Position numbers and translations under genes: made by a program. The notes below the pieces were generated by a model, which saw nothing but the letters and a program-made list of their open reading frames with translations, was not told the DNA's origin and did no database searches. Shown one piece after another: positions 45,458 through 55,873 of a stretch of DNA of 64,000 nucleotides. The stretch's first letter is position 1; every line of letters begins with the position of its first letter. This DNA is from Chytridium lagenaria (lineage: Eukaryota > Chytridiomycota > Chytridiomycetes > Chytridiales > Chytridiaceae): positions 62,001-126,000 of the forward strand of contig JAHLKC010000113.1 in the NCBI GenBank assembly GCA_025449115.1. Direction: 5' to 3'.

Positions 45458-45704
45458 AGGGTTTTATGTGAGTTGCAGGGAGGTTTTTTTTTTCTTTCTG
45501 GTTTTCTCTTTTTTTTGTTTTGCCTGGATGGCTTTCTTTTTTTCTACTTTTTTTCAAAGTATTGGTATGCTCCTATATGTTTTTATTATAGTGAGGAGAT
45601 AAAGGGGCATGACGCCGTCCTCATCCCCTACATACCATCTTCAACGCGTGATTACCCCTCATTTATAATCGCTATGCTCCATACGCAACAATTATTTTCT
45701 GTCA

Positions 45705-45744
<40 letters not shown>

Positions 45745-46343
45745 AGGAATCGAGATTTTTTTATTTTATATTTGACCCCCCCCCCCCCCCCAACCATATT
45801 CTTTATTATTTTTTTTGTCTCTCTTTTCCATGGTTTATACACTTTTTGTTGTTGTTGTTGTTGTTGTTGTTGAAGAGAGGTTACATATGGGATAATATAT
45901 TTCTGGGAGAGGTGAAGAGTTCCTTTCTTGAAAGAATGCATGAGACAGGAGGTGTTGAGGTGATTGTATTTGGTGTCATCAGTCTGTGCATGCAGAGAGA
46001 GGAATCCCATTCTTTAACTTCATTCTCCTCGGAGAATATCAGTGAGATAGTTGATGTCTAGTTTTAAACGCGCGTAAACACGACGCGTGTTTCTTCAGAT
46101 ACGCCAACGATGGGATGATTAATGTTGAACAGCCAAGAGACGCTCACTCTGTCCCACATGAAAGCCATTTTTTCAACATATCAAAAAATTGAGCGAGAAA
46201 AGTCCAATTTTGGTCCAACCAGCTGAAAAAGATCCTTTGCTCAACGAACCTCTTTTCCAACCCACACACCCACCCACCCCTCATCCCCACCACCCCACCT
46301 CCTCCTCGCCTTCACCCTCTCCCTCCATCTCCCTTCCGCCATC
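45458..46343. other. Intergenic region with homopolymers and a TTG repeat
   Basis: The 886-bp spacer holds a run of 36 T (45707-45742) followed by GCAG, a run of 16 C (45776-45791) and nine TTG units (45846-45872). The last 100 bp are pyrimidine-rich and lead into the next gene. No coding region recognised. Confidence 0.7.
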
Positions 46344-48789
46344 ATGAGGAAATTAGGGATGTTGATGATCTTGATGGTGGCCGTGGCGTTGTTGCTGTCG
46401 GTGCAATTCTTGGGGAAGACGTTTTCAAGGATATCGTCGGTTGGGTGAGTACAATATACGAGAGAAAGGAGGAGGGCTGTTGTTGTTGTGGTCGTTTTCG
46501 TTTTTTACGTTGTGGGTGTTGTAAGAAAGAGAGACGGGATTTTTGATCGATGATCTGTCGAGTGTTTTTTTTGTTGTTGGTGCGTTTAACTGATGGACGG
46601 TGGTTTCTTCTTTGATCACGTACATATAGCCGAGAAAGCGAAAACTCCTCAAACCCTATCGAAAGGTATAAAAACCGTAAACCCAAACCCCCATCTTCCA
46701 CACCACGCATCACCAACTCCTCTATCATCCCCAACAACACGACCGTGACTCTTGCTGAATCCGGTCCCCGTCTTCTCCAAGATTCCTTCTCCTCCCAACC
46801 CGAACTCCTGACCGTCTTGAAACCTCCCGATATTTCCGTATGGCCGGGTTTGAGTATTGCCGGAACTTGAATAACTCGAGCTTTGATGCTTTGGCACCGT
46901 TCACGGGGGTCGAGTGCAGGGAAAATGTTTAGAGATGGGATGACGGTGGCGACGGAGTAACCCGGATGTAGGGGTGTTGATCAAGATGATTGATGCGAGG
47001 GCGACGATTTTGGCGGCGTCTTTGGAAAAATATCGGGCGTTCAGACCAGAGGTATTTTTTTTTTCGTCGAATGAGTGTTTGAATTTTTTCTGACGTGTGG
47101 TTGGTTTTTGGTTCCTATCCTTCTTTTTTGGTTTTGTTTTTAGCATGTGCGTCGTTACGCTTGTTACGCTGCTGCGGATGGTGCCAACTCGTTTGCGAAT
47201 TTAACGTCAACGAGGTTCTTGTATCAGGTGGATCCGGCGTCTTACAATACTGAGATGTTACCCGCTGTGAGGTCTTCAACATCAGGCGTCACTCCAATTC
47301 CTGGCGCGCGACGAAAATACAAGGTGAACAACAAAAACAAAAACAGTATACTTGTATCAACTCCCGCGTCAAGCTATAATAACTCGATTTTTTATCATTA
47401 GATTGCCTACCTCCTCATGGTGGATGGCGACGAATCCCTTATCACCAAACATTCGTATCCTCCTCGACAACCTCGATGACGGATCCGCTATCATCCTGAT
47501 CCATGTTGACGATAAATCCAAGCGTCTCCGTCAAAGCATTGAAGAGCTTGTTTCTCAACGAGATACGGCGCTCGGTGATAATGCACCGGGGAATGTGTTT
47601 ATGGCAAAAAAGACCTATGATGGAATGTGGGGACATATCAGTTTAGTGTGGATGCAGTTGAATGGGTATTGGGAGTTGATGGAATTGGCGGATTGGGAGT
47701 ATGTGATTAATTTGTCGGCTTTTTGATTTCCCGTTGAGGAGTTCGAGGGAGGTGTATAGGGTTTTGAATCAGACGAGTAATAGGGGGAAGTTGTGGAATT
47801 GATTATTGGGATGATGATAGTGAGTATTTCCCCCTTTTCCGGTTGTGGTTGATGGATAAAGCGTTATTGACATATACTCTTTTATTCCTTAGCTGCAACC
47901 ACTTCACGGATGATGAGACCACATCTTGCTAGGCTTGATCGATCTGCAGGAGATTTTTCAATGTAATCATTTGGAGGATATTGGGTTACTCTATCCGCCG
48001 TTTACTGGCTGGAAAACATGTAGACAACATCAATGGATGATTTTGCCACGAACTTTTGTCACTTATCTCCGACATTCCAAGGAAGCAACAATGGCATTAT
48101 CGTATCTCGAGTTTTCATGGGTACCCGAGCAATCGTTTTTCTGTTTACGGTATGTATAAAAGGGGAAATTATGACTGTGTGGATACTTACCAAATTTTTT
48201 CTAGTCGCTGTCAACACTCCTTATTTCGCAAGTCGCACCCTCACCACCAACAAACGCTACCTCAAATACGATGGCGACTCTCTCCACCCCGGCCTTCCTC
48301 GACTCCACCTTCCAACGTTCCATCGGTTCCGATCGTCGCAACACCGAGCCCCGTTACCTCTTTATGCGTAAAGTCGACGTCCGCACCCAATCTGGCAGGG
48401 ATCTCGTCAAGTGGGCGTTGGATGAACATATTCGGCGGCACATCTTGTTGCCTGTGCGGAATGGGCGGATGGTGAATGCGGTGCATCCACCCGTCGTTAA
48501 GGTTGCTGAGGGGGAGGCGGTGGCGGCTTTTGGCGGCGACGGGGACGTGCAGGAGGAGGCGAGACGGGGGAGGGAGGTGTATCCGGGGTATGGAGCGTTA
48601 GGCGGGGAGAAGTGGGTGGTGAGGAGTGGGAGTGATTTTGGTAGCGTGATGCGTGCTCCTTTTTTCCTTTTGTTTATCGCGTTTCGCTTTTCTTCAAGCC
48701 CCCCACATTTATTTGTCTTTTTCTATCGATCACCCTTAATTTCAGTTTCTCCCCTTTTCTACGATTTTTTTTTTCTCGTCTTTGTTTGA
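46344..48789 (+). CDS. GT14-type glycosyltransferase (core-2/I-branching/xylosyltransferase family), type II membrane protein
   Basis: ATG 46344 starts a signal-anchor (MRKLGMLMILMVAVALLLSV), as in Golgi type II enzymes. After an intron with a stem of Ser/Asn/Pro come a Cys-bearing stretch (FEYCRNLNNSSFDALAPFTG) and YACYAAADGANSFANLTSTR. The GT14 core follows: IAYLLMVDGDESLITK, NIRILLDNLDDGSAIILIHV, NVFMAKKTYDGMWGHISLVW and DWEYVINLSA-DFPLRSSREV. Then LPRTFVTYLRHSK and LEFSWVPEQSFFCL, the usual acceptor-site region, and NTPYFASRTLTTNKRYLKYD. The 3' part (about 48300-48789) is less conserved, so the stop is uncertain. Several frame changes are explained partly by introns and partly by likely indels. 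The donor sugar cannot be told from sequence. Confidence 0.7.
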
Positions 48790-50256
48790 ATAATCTTTTT
48801 CATACCTCACGACACACACACATAGCATGATACACCTTCGTTTACGCCGCACACCCTTTGTTTTGTCGTTTTAACACGCAGAATTTTTTTCTTTTTTTGC
48901 AGTTTTCCCGCTCATTTTCTTGTTACTGGCGTTTTGTCTGATGGGTTTGTCTTGCTCATGGCGAACGGTTCAACTCTCGTTTTCCTCTCTTTCTGCTATT
49001 CCCATTTTTATTTTTATGTTTTTTTTTTGTTTTTTTTGAAGTGTTAAATATGGGAGAGTAGAGGGGCTTTGGAGACTTTCAAACTATCTTGGCGGTTGAG
49101 TTCTTTTGAGTGATGTTGAGAGAACTTGGGATTTTTGTTACGCAAAATGAATCGATAATATATCTCGTGCGATGCACTTCAAACATGATGTATCGTGCCA
49201 TTAGTAGGATATTTTTATTTATTTGATGGAGGCGGATGACCTTGTGGGTATAGCAGCAGTATGAATATTGACTTGCCAACTCTTCCACCCTATCATGAAT
49301 ACACCCTGTCACCATGATCCGATATCCCCTCCGATTGAAGCCAACACCCGAACGACACGTCCTCAAGTTTTTTATATCCTGGACTCACCAAATGGACACA
49401 CCAAAGACGCGATCTTGTAGCTTTACAACACGACCTACGATAATTGATACTCATAGCCGAGATTATGAATTTATGAGTATTAAATGATCAATTTACGGCC
49501 GTTGGCGTTTAGATACGCAGAATTTGAATATTTTCTTATTTTTGTTTAGTGACTGCAGATGAGCGAGGAAGATTGAGATGCCTTAGCCTATTATAAACAC
49601 CACAACAAACAAATAAAATCCTGTTTTAAATTATAGTTGGCGAAATTACGGAAAAAAAAAACACAACACTATGACATTGATCACTTTCTTTTTTCCTCAG
49701 CATGTTGTCTTTAAAATCTCTGCGTATAAACTGATTTTTGATTGGGGTTGTGTAGAAAGTTTTTTGGATACGCGTGTTCTAGAAATGGATTGGGGAGGAT
49801 TGATGGCCCAAACTACTTTCAACAGGATACCCAATACCTATTGTCATATACGTTTTAATTCACGTCAATTTGAAGGGTGATTAGGCGACCATGGCGTTGT
49901 TAATGTAGATTCCACTCACGAACAACGGATTCTTTTTAACATCTTGCGCGACAGGTATATTCATTTCACCATGAAGACAAACAATAATGTCTCATTTTGA
50001 GATATTCATGAAATGGAATATAATGTGCTGTTACTGAACAAAAATCAATGAACATTACGCGTTCCATTACTACTGAATTGGAAATAAATTACATCATTTG
50101 GGAATACATTTGTTATGCACAAATTAAATCTGTTCCATTTTTCCAAAGCTGTTTGTTACGAGACCAAAAAATCCTTTTAACAGAATCACAGGTTTGGTTT
50201 CGCAACAGAATCACTATATTTTTTAAGGTCACAGATACCTTATCAACCGTAGCACC
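48790..50256. other. AT-rich intergenic region at the border of the repeat-rich part
   Basis: Almost 1.5 kb without a recognisable gene. It contains T-rich runs near 48890 and 49020 and small imperfect inverted repeats (for example ATACTCAT/ATGAGTAT around 49448-49480). It separates the gene-dense part from the transposon cluster. Confidence 0.55.
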
Positions 50257-50290
50257 TACCGTCTTTTCAATTGTTTTATCGACCAAATTG

Positions 50291-50326
50291 TGCAGCTAAT
50301 AAAATTGGGTGGTCGTTCAACCATTG
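50291..50326. repeat. Subterminal direct repeat, left copy
   Basis: The sequence starting TGCAGCTAAT and ending TTCAACCATTG recurs at 52634-52669 with several mismatches. It lies just inside the left inverted repeat and may be a transposase binding site. Its GGTTGTTCAACC-like part is nearly palindromic. Confidence 0.65.
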
Positions 50327-50554
50327 AAACTCGTTTTTTTCTTACTATCAAATAAATCAGGAAATAAAAATGTAAAATAGCTTTTATCCGGTCTGGAAAG
50401 CGGGTTTCCAAAAGATGAGGTCATGCGGGCCAACGGTTAGCGAGATATTGTAAGTTTAATATTTTGTCCGAACATATGGATGGTTAACCATGCTGCAGAA
50501 GACGTTCTAAGGCCCAAAGCGTCCTGAACACGAGTATCAAATAAGAAAAAGGCC

Positions 50555-51966
50555 ATGGCAGTGGAAAGATTGCGCGATGCACAAGCGTTCAGAAAGGTCT
50601 CTGTGAGGGCGTTTGCTAAAGAGCTCAATATTAGCCATTCTACTCTGCTTAAATGGCAAGAGGATGAAGATAAGTTGCGGGAGGTTGGCAGGGACAAGCT
50701 GTCCTTGCACAAGGGGCCAAAGCGAAAAGGAGTAGAGGAAGGACACATTGACTTCATAGTAGGTAAGTAATCAGACCCAATCAAAACAGGTGAATAACGT
50801 GTGGATGAGCAGAGGTTGCTGACTCCAAGATTCATATGGAGGAGCACTGCAGCGTTGCCTACGTTTCATTTACTTTGGCGCACAGAGACCCCACCTTCCT
50901 TGCCACTGCGCCTCACCGCCCTTCTCAATCTTTTCGGCGTAACATCCCAAACCAAGAAAACATTCCGCCACCATTTCATGTCAATGATGAAGCATTCACC
51001 GATAACATTTATGACGATGTGTTGCCCGAGGAAATTGTATTTCCTCATCAACTTCAAAGGGAGCGGCAGCAAGAAGACATTTGATTAAACTTCCAATCAG
51101 AGGGTCCTCAAGAAGCATGCGAGGCTGTGCATCTGGGTGCGACGGACTCTTGCAGCCAGAAACTTCAATTGCAATCGTCACGTAACGCATATCGCGCAAG
51201 CCCAATCATTAACATTGGATGATATTGAGGATTATCGACTCTTTATATTAACCATGTCACAAGAGTTTGAAATATGGATCAAACAAATATCCCGTTTGAT
51301 CTCATACACAAAACAACTATGGCCAGGAAAGGAGTTAAAACAGTCACATTGAATGCGCCGAAGAAAGTAGGAAGTACGTTTGTCCCCTTTTTACCGCTTT
51401 TTCCTTTTTCTAATTTGACGCCATCCTCACTCATTAATTAAAAGCTGGGGGGCGTGCTATATGTAGCCTGACAGTTATAGGGGATGGAACAAAGCTCAAA
51501 CCCGTGATCATCTTCCATGGAGCTAGGCTGGGAGGGGAGAGGTCCAAGGATTGCTAAAGAATGTGTGGAGCTGGAACAAAAACACCCTTCGTTACTTTTT
51601 TGGGTTCACAAAAATGGTTAGTTGGATGAAATAGATATGCTGGATTGGGTTGAGAGAGTCTGGAAGCCCTTAGCGGTATCAAAGAGGGATGCGGGGCTGT
51701 GCTTGTTAATGCTCGACCATTTCAGTGTTCATTTAATAATGGCTTTGGTAGGAAAGGCCATTGGAGACTGTAACACTATACTGGTCTTACCTGAACATTT
51801 AACTAGTGTTCTGCAGATCTGTGATGTTGGGGTGAACAAACCTTTCAAGGATGATCTCAGGGCTTCAATTTTCATCAATTCGTTCAAAGTGGTGAAAAGA
51901 AAATTGGAAGGACGCAAATATCAAAGTGTATTGAATATGCATGGGAAGGAATTTCTCCTTTACTAA
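50555..51966 (+). pseudogene. Pogo-like transposase remnant (HTH + DDE_1)
   Basis: The N-terminal frame from ATG 50555 (AFRKVSVRAFAKELNISHST, then LLKWQEDEDKLREVG) looks like a CENP-B/psq helix-turn-helix. A GTAAGT follows directly and may be an intron donor. The DDE_1 catalytic part is split over frames: LTVIGDGTKLKPVIIFHGAR at about 51467, then LDWVERVWKPLAVSKRDAGL, LCLLMLDHFSVHLIMALV (with the catalytic Asp) and LQICDVGVNKPFKDDLRASI up to 51966. Multiple stops and frame changes within the conserved core, more than in neighbouring genes, mark it as decayed. Its position between matching inverted repeats confirms the link to the element. Confidence 0.7.
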
Positions 51967-52633
51967 TCACGAACTCTTTTAGAAGGGTATTCTTTGGATG
52001 AATGTGGAACCAGACAAGTGAAATTTAATAAAGTGTCATTTAAATAATGATATTAAAAGAGTTTGACCAAAAGGGATTATTTAATAAGTTTATTAATTAT
52101 GAGGCATGGCATCTAAAAGGATACAGGTCCCATGGGGCTCCTCCATTCTTGAATGAAAATCGTTGCATGCTTGTGCTGATGGAATCTGACTTGAGGTCAA
52201 ACACTTGTGCCAATCTTCCATGCAAATGCTCGCAACATCAACCTAGGGACAAAGCCAACCGTACATCCCTCAAAGCCCCCTTCAACCTTGACCATTTTTA
52301 CTGCAGTTTTGTTTTCTAGTAGGACGTCACTGACTTGAATTTGCACAATCTCGAAACGGACGAGGTTCCCAACCTTAAGAATGGTTCCGCAAGGGTGGTC
52401 CTTATCATCATGCTGCCAGCATGTCCGACTGTTTGTGTCCTTGTGAAGTCCTACTATCAGGGTGCGTCTGACGTTGATGCCGTTCGTTTTGAGGATGTCC
52501 TGATTATTCCTAAGCATTGAATATTGGGAGATAAATTTTTGGATCGACCTTATAAGAACAAAAGAGTAATTGTCACTAAATAGTATTTCAAAGAGCAAAA
52601 AAAAATTAATTGGGAGCTCAATTAATGATTTTT

Positions 52634-52669
52634 TGCAGCTAATTAATTTGGTTGGTTGTTCAACCATTG
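52634..52669. repeat. Subterminal direct repeat, right copy
   Basis: Partner of the repeat at 50291-50326, in the same orientation although the outer ends are inverted. It sits just inside the right inverted repeat. Confidence 0.65.
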
Positions 52670-52707
52670 CCTCAGAAATTGGTCAATAAACCATTGAAAA
52701 GACGGTA

Positions 52708-53554
52708 AATCAATTGATGTCCCCATGCTTGATGATGATAGTATTGACGCATCTAGCAGCGCTGTGACTAACACCACGCAAGGCCCTTGAAAAGGAGGTG
52801 GGGCAAGCCGTGAGCTTAACAACGTTGTAGTACAGGGCTAGAGAAGTGGACATGGATGACAGAATCAGCCAGGCCTCATTTACCAATAGTATTAGTGGCA
52901 AAGGAGGATCAAAGGCTTTGAAAACTGGAGTGGGTGGATTATCCATTGCATGTGGCACAGGGATGGGGAAGAATGCCCAGCGTATTACACTTACAGTTTA
53001 CTTTGATGAACATTTTTTAAATAAAATGGGAGTGTGAGTTAACATAGCTCACCTGTTTACACCCTTTGTTAAATGCGACAAAAATCAAAGTACAGTGCGT
53101 AACACCAAAGATAGGCTCCAAACTTTACACCTACCCTTGACAATATCCCACTTTGCCAAAAACGCTCTGCAACTCTATTATTCTCCATTCTCTGAAATGA
53201 ATGACATTTAGTTTTCTTTTCTAGCACGTCTGGTTCTTCTCCTTTACATGCTCAAACTTTATTATTTGTAGATATTTTTCATTAATGGACTATAAAATAT
53301 CTCGCCAATACTAATGGGAGTCTTTTCACCAAATTTGATATGGGCATCAATCGAAAACTCTGCACAACAAATGCGTTTGCGGCTACCCTGTAATAACGTG
53401 TTGTGTTAAGGAAGTAGCAGAATTTAAGTCACGTGGGGGATCATGTGGAACAGGCCAATTGTTTTTTCCAGCCATAGGATTACAGGAAGGCTTACAGGCT
53501 TACTGCCATTAATTTCGAATGAGATTGTCAGAGTAACAGTATGTACTGGTTAGC
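52708..53554. other. Spacer between two pogo-like elements
   Basis: About 850 bp without a recognisable gene. One open plus-strand stretch (52846-53037, MDMDDRISQASFTNSISGKG) has no known motif and may be old transposon debris. Confidence 0.4.
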
Positions 53555-55462
53555 TACCGTATTTTGCTTGTGTAAGCGCCCCCCAATGTCAAAATTTTTT
53601 TTGGGGGTAGCCAGCCACGACCACAGGTCATATACTTTTTATCAGATAAAGCCCCAATTTTAACAACATAATAACCATCACCAGAATCAAAACCATAAGT
53701 CTTATTGTTCTCATCTTTTAATGTTCATAGGTGGGAACAAAAACAAGTGTTGAAGACACAAAGATTTGGATCATGAATTGTCACCACGACGCGTCAAACT
53801 GACGCGTGAAACACGTTGGTTGGATCGCAAATTTAATAGGGACACCCCCCAAAATCTGCATTCTGATGCTTTATTTAATTTCAGCCAATCCGCTTCAACA
53901 GAAAATAGCTTTCTTTATTTTTGATCAGATTACAAAAAAGAGAGTCAGCATGCTGGAACCGCATCACAGACCAGCTGGTTCAGCATGGCTGAAAGCAACC
54001 TCAATCCCATGAATCACATCCAGCACCCTCCTATGTCCAACTCTCCTCCACTGACAGACAAAGCCCCTGCCAAAAACGCTGTCACTGGAACCACCCGAAG
54101 AAAATTGATATCCGCAGCGAGGTCCACGGCGGCGCTTCATCAGTCAGATCCATGGAGTGAGTCCAGCTCAGATTCGCCGCCGGCTGAAGGATGAAGAACA
54201 TTTGAAGAACACTCCCCAAAAGCAGTCCCTCCATCTTGGCCCAGCCCTCAAAAATTGCGAGCTTGACAGCGAGGTTTTGGCATTTACCAGTCAATGCATA
54301 CAGAGTCAAAAACCATGCAGTGCCAAAGAAATTGCCATGAGCCATACCAACTTTTTTGCCAATCCTGGAAGCCCATTGTCTGACAAGCAAAGGCAAGGCA
54401 AACAACAAAACCTACAATCTCAACCAATCCCTCATGAGCGAGCTCAAAGTTCGCTCCAGCAACATGATCAACAAGAAGCTGCAGCTCTGTCCCTCCATAG
54501 CGCCACAATATCTGTTGCTGCAAGGCTACAAACCACTGCAGTGGCTTCTGCGGTGGTTGCGGAATCTCACAACATTCAAGATCACATTCAGAGTACGACG
54601 GCTTGTTTACCGACAACTCAAAAGAAATCACCTTTCAATACTCCGAGTAACTCACATTGCTCAGATGGAGGATATTTCATCTCAAGAGATTGACACATTT
54701 GTCAAATACCTTCAGAGAACTGTTCGAACTTGGAGGATTGCTCCAGATTCAATTGCTTATATGGATCAAACATGCACCAAATTTGACGAAACCCCCAAAA
54801 CAACAGTTTCAAGAATTGGATCAAAAACTGTGTCAGTGAAGAAGTTCGCTTTATGCACTCACTTTTATTACTTGTACTCACATCAACTGTTTTACGAAAG
54901 AGGGCAAATGGCCATGCTCTGCGCCACAGGTGATGGAGCAAACTGATCCCAGGTGTGGTCTTTATTGGTGCCTGGAGCTCTTGTGGAGAAGAAGTGCCAA
55001 GAGCTTTCACAGGCTGTGTGCTGCTGGGTGACATGTCAGCAAAAGAGATGAACAGACTTGACAAGGTTTGGAAGCCATTTATTGAATCCAAACCAGGCTT
55101 AAAACTTTTGATGTTGTATGCTTTTCAAGTGCATCTGATGTCAGAGGTCACAAATAAGCTTGGATCTTTGGGTACAATTGTCATGCACCTTCCACCACGC
55201 TCCACCTCTTGTCTTCACGTTCTGGATGTTGGAATTAACAAGCCCTTCAAGAACCATTTGGAAGGGTGTTCTACTAAGTGGATGGTGTCTCAACTTACCT
55301 CAGGTATCCAACAAGGCACCTTTCCAAAAATTGATCGCGGTATCTTCCTTAACTGGCTGTTAAAGGCATGAGATTCTGTTACCAAAGAGAGTGTTTTAAG
55401 CACTTTTAATCATATCTTTGGTGTTGGAGAAATTATATTTCAATAAAGACTAGAGCTGTTTG
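53555..55462 (+). mobile_element. Second pogo-like element, left part, interrupted by Copia
   Basis: The left boundary is proposed at TA 53555-53556 followed by CCGTATTTTGCTTGTGTAAG, a terminus typical of this transposon class and similar in its first bases to the neighbouring element. An inner inverted repeat (CCCCCCAA...TTGGGGG) lies at about 53580-53608, and a palindrome ACGCGTCA-AAC-TGACGCGT at 53789-53807. A transposase relic follows. No matching right terminus (ACGGTA) occurs before the Copia LTR begins at 55463, so the right part is probably displaced beyond the window or lost. Confidence 0.6.
53985..55371 (+). pseudogene. Second pogo-like transposase remnant
   Basis: The coding track changes frame several times: MAESNLNPMNHIQHPPMSNS at 53985, a Gln/Ser-rich middle (54157-54690), then the DDE_1 core with DSIAYMDQTCTKFDETPKTT and SRIGSKTVSVKKFALC (about 54750-54870), VFIGAWSS and GMWKPF-like LDKVWKPFIESKPGLKLLML. 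The second catalytic Asp is replaced by Tyr (KLLMLYAFQVHL where the family has D). Later CLHVLDVGINKPFKNHLEGC parallels the first element. The protein is related to, but clearly distinct from, the transposase at 50555-51966. Confidence 0.65.
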
Positions 55463-55859
55463 TGTAGGGTGTTTTACGGGGCTCTTTGTAATTATAGTAA
55501 TAAACTTAATAAACTATTAATGTATAATGAACTGGTGAACGAGGTCTCCAAAGGTGACGACTAATTAATACTGATGACAACTAACTTATTATATAGAACC
55601 TTCTTCACAACAATACAGGTAAGTTGAGGGTGGCACACCTCGCCATAAGGTCTTCTGACCGTCCATCTCTCATTGTCACGGATACAGTTGTAGGAGGCAA
55701 AACATGCGGGGATTAACGCTGACTCAAATGGTATGAGCAGCAAAACAAATAAAGAATTTAAACTCCGAATTAATGAAGGCTAGAATGAATGCGGGGGCAC
55801 AAATGACTTAGTAAATAAATGTGAGTAAGTAAAACAAACTAGAAAGATGAAACCCAACA
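55463..55859 (-). repeat. LTR, left (3' LTR of copy A)
   Basis: 397 bp, plus-strand ends TGTAGGG...CCCAACA, giving the canonical TG...CA termini. It matches 60320-60714 almost throughout, with differences mostly of one base, several of them indels. Confidence 0.92.
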
Positions 55860-55873
55860 TTCTCCCCCTCAGC
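55860..55873 (-). promoter_or_regulatory. Polypurine tract of copy A
   Basis: Read on the minus strand, GCTGAGGGGGAGAA directly abuts the 3' LTR. This is the expected plus-strand DNA priming site for reverse transcription. The same stretch follows the central LTR at 60715-60728. Confidence 0.75.

Larger units (their letters stand above)
50257..52707 (+). mobile_element. Pogo-like (DDE_1) DNA transposon, degenerate
   Basis: The ends are an imperfect inverted repeat of about 33 bp: 50257-50290 (TACCGTCTTTTCAAT...) and 52675-52707 read on the other strand. The first 15 bases are identical. The outer TA on each side (50257-50258, 52706-52707) fits a TA target duplication as used by Tc1/mariner/pogo elements. 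Inside lies a broken transposase. A 36-bp subterminal module (50291-50326 and 52634-52669) recurs in direct orientation. The length of about 2.45 kb is normal for pogo-type elements. Confidence 0.75.

Noticed and set aside
45702..46061. Overlapping open frames around the T36/C16/TTG9 tracts
   Set aside because: They exist only because homopolymers encode Phe/Lys and TTG repeats encode Leu/Gln. No conserved sequence.
49079..49366. Minus-strand open frame in the 48.8-50.2 kb spacer
   Set aside because: No recognisable motif, no neighbouring exons, and AT-rich low-information sequence.
54082..54631. Minus-strand open frames opposite the second pogo transposase
   Set aside because: Antisense of the Gln/Ser-rich middle of the transposase; no domain signature.
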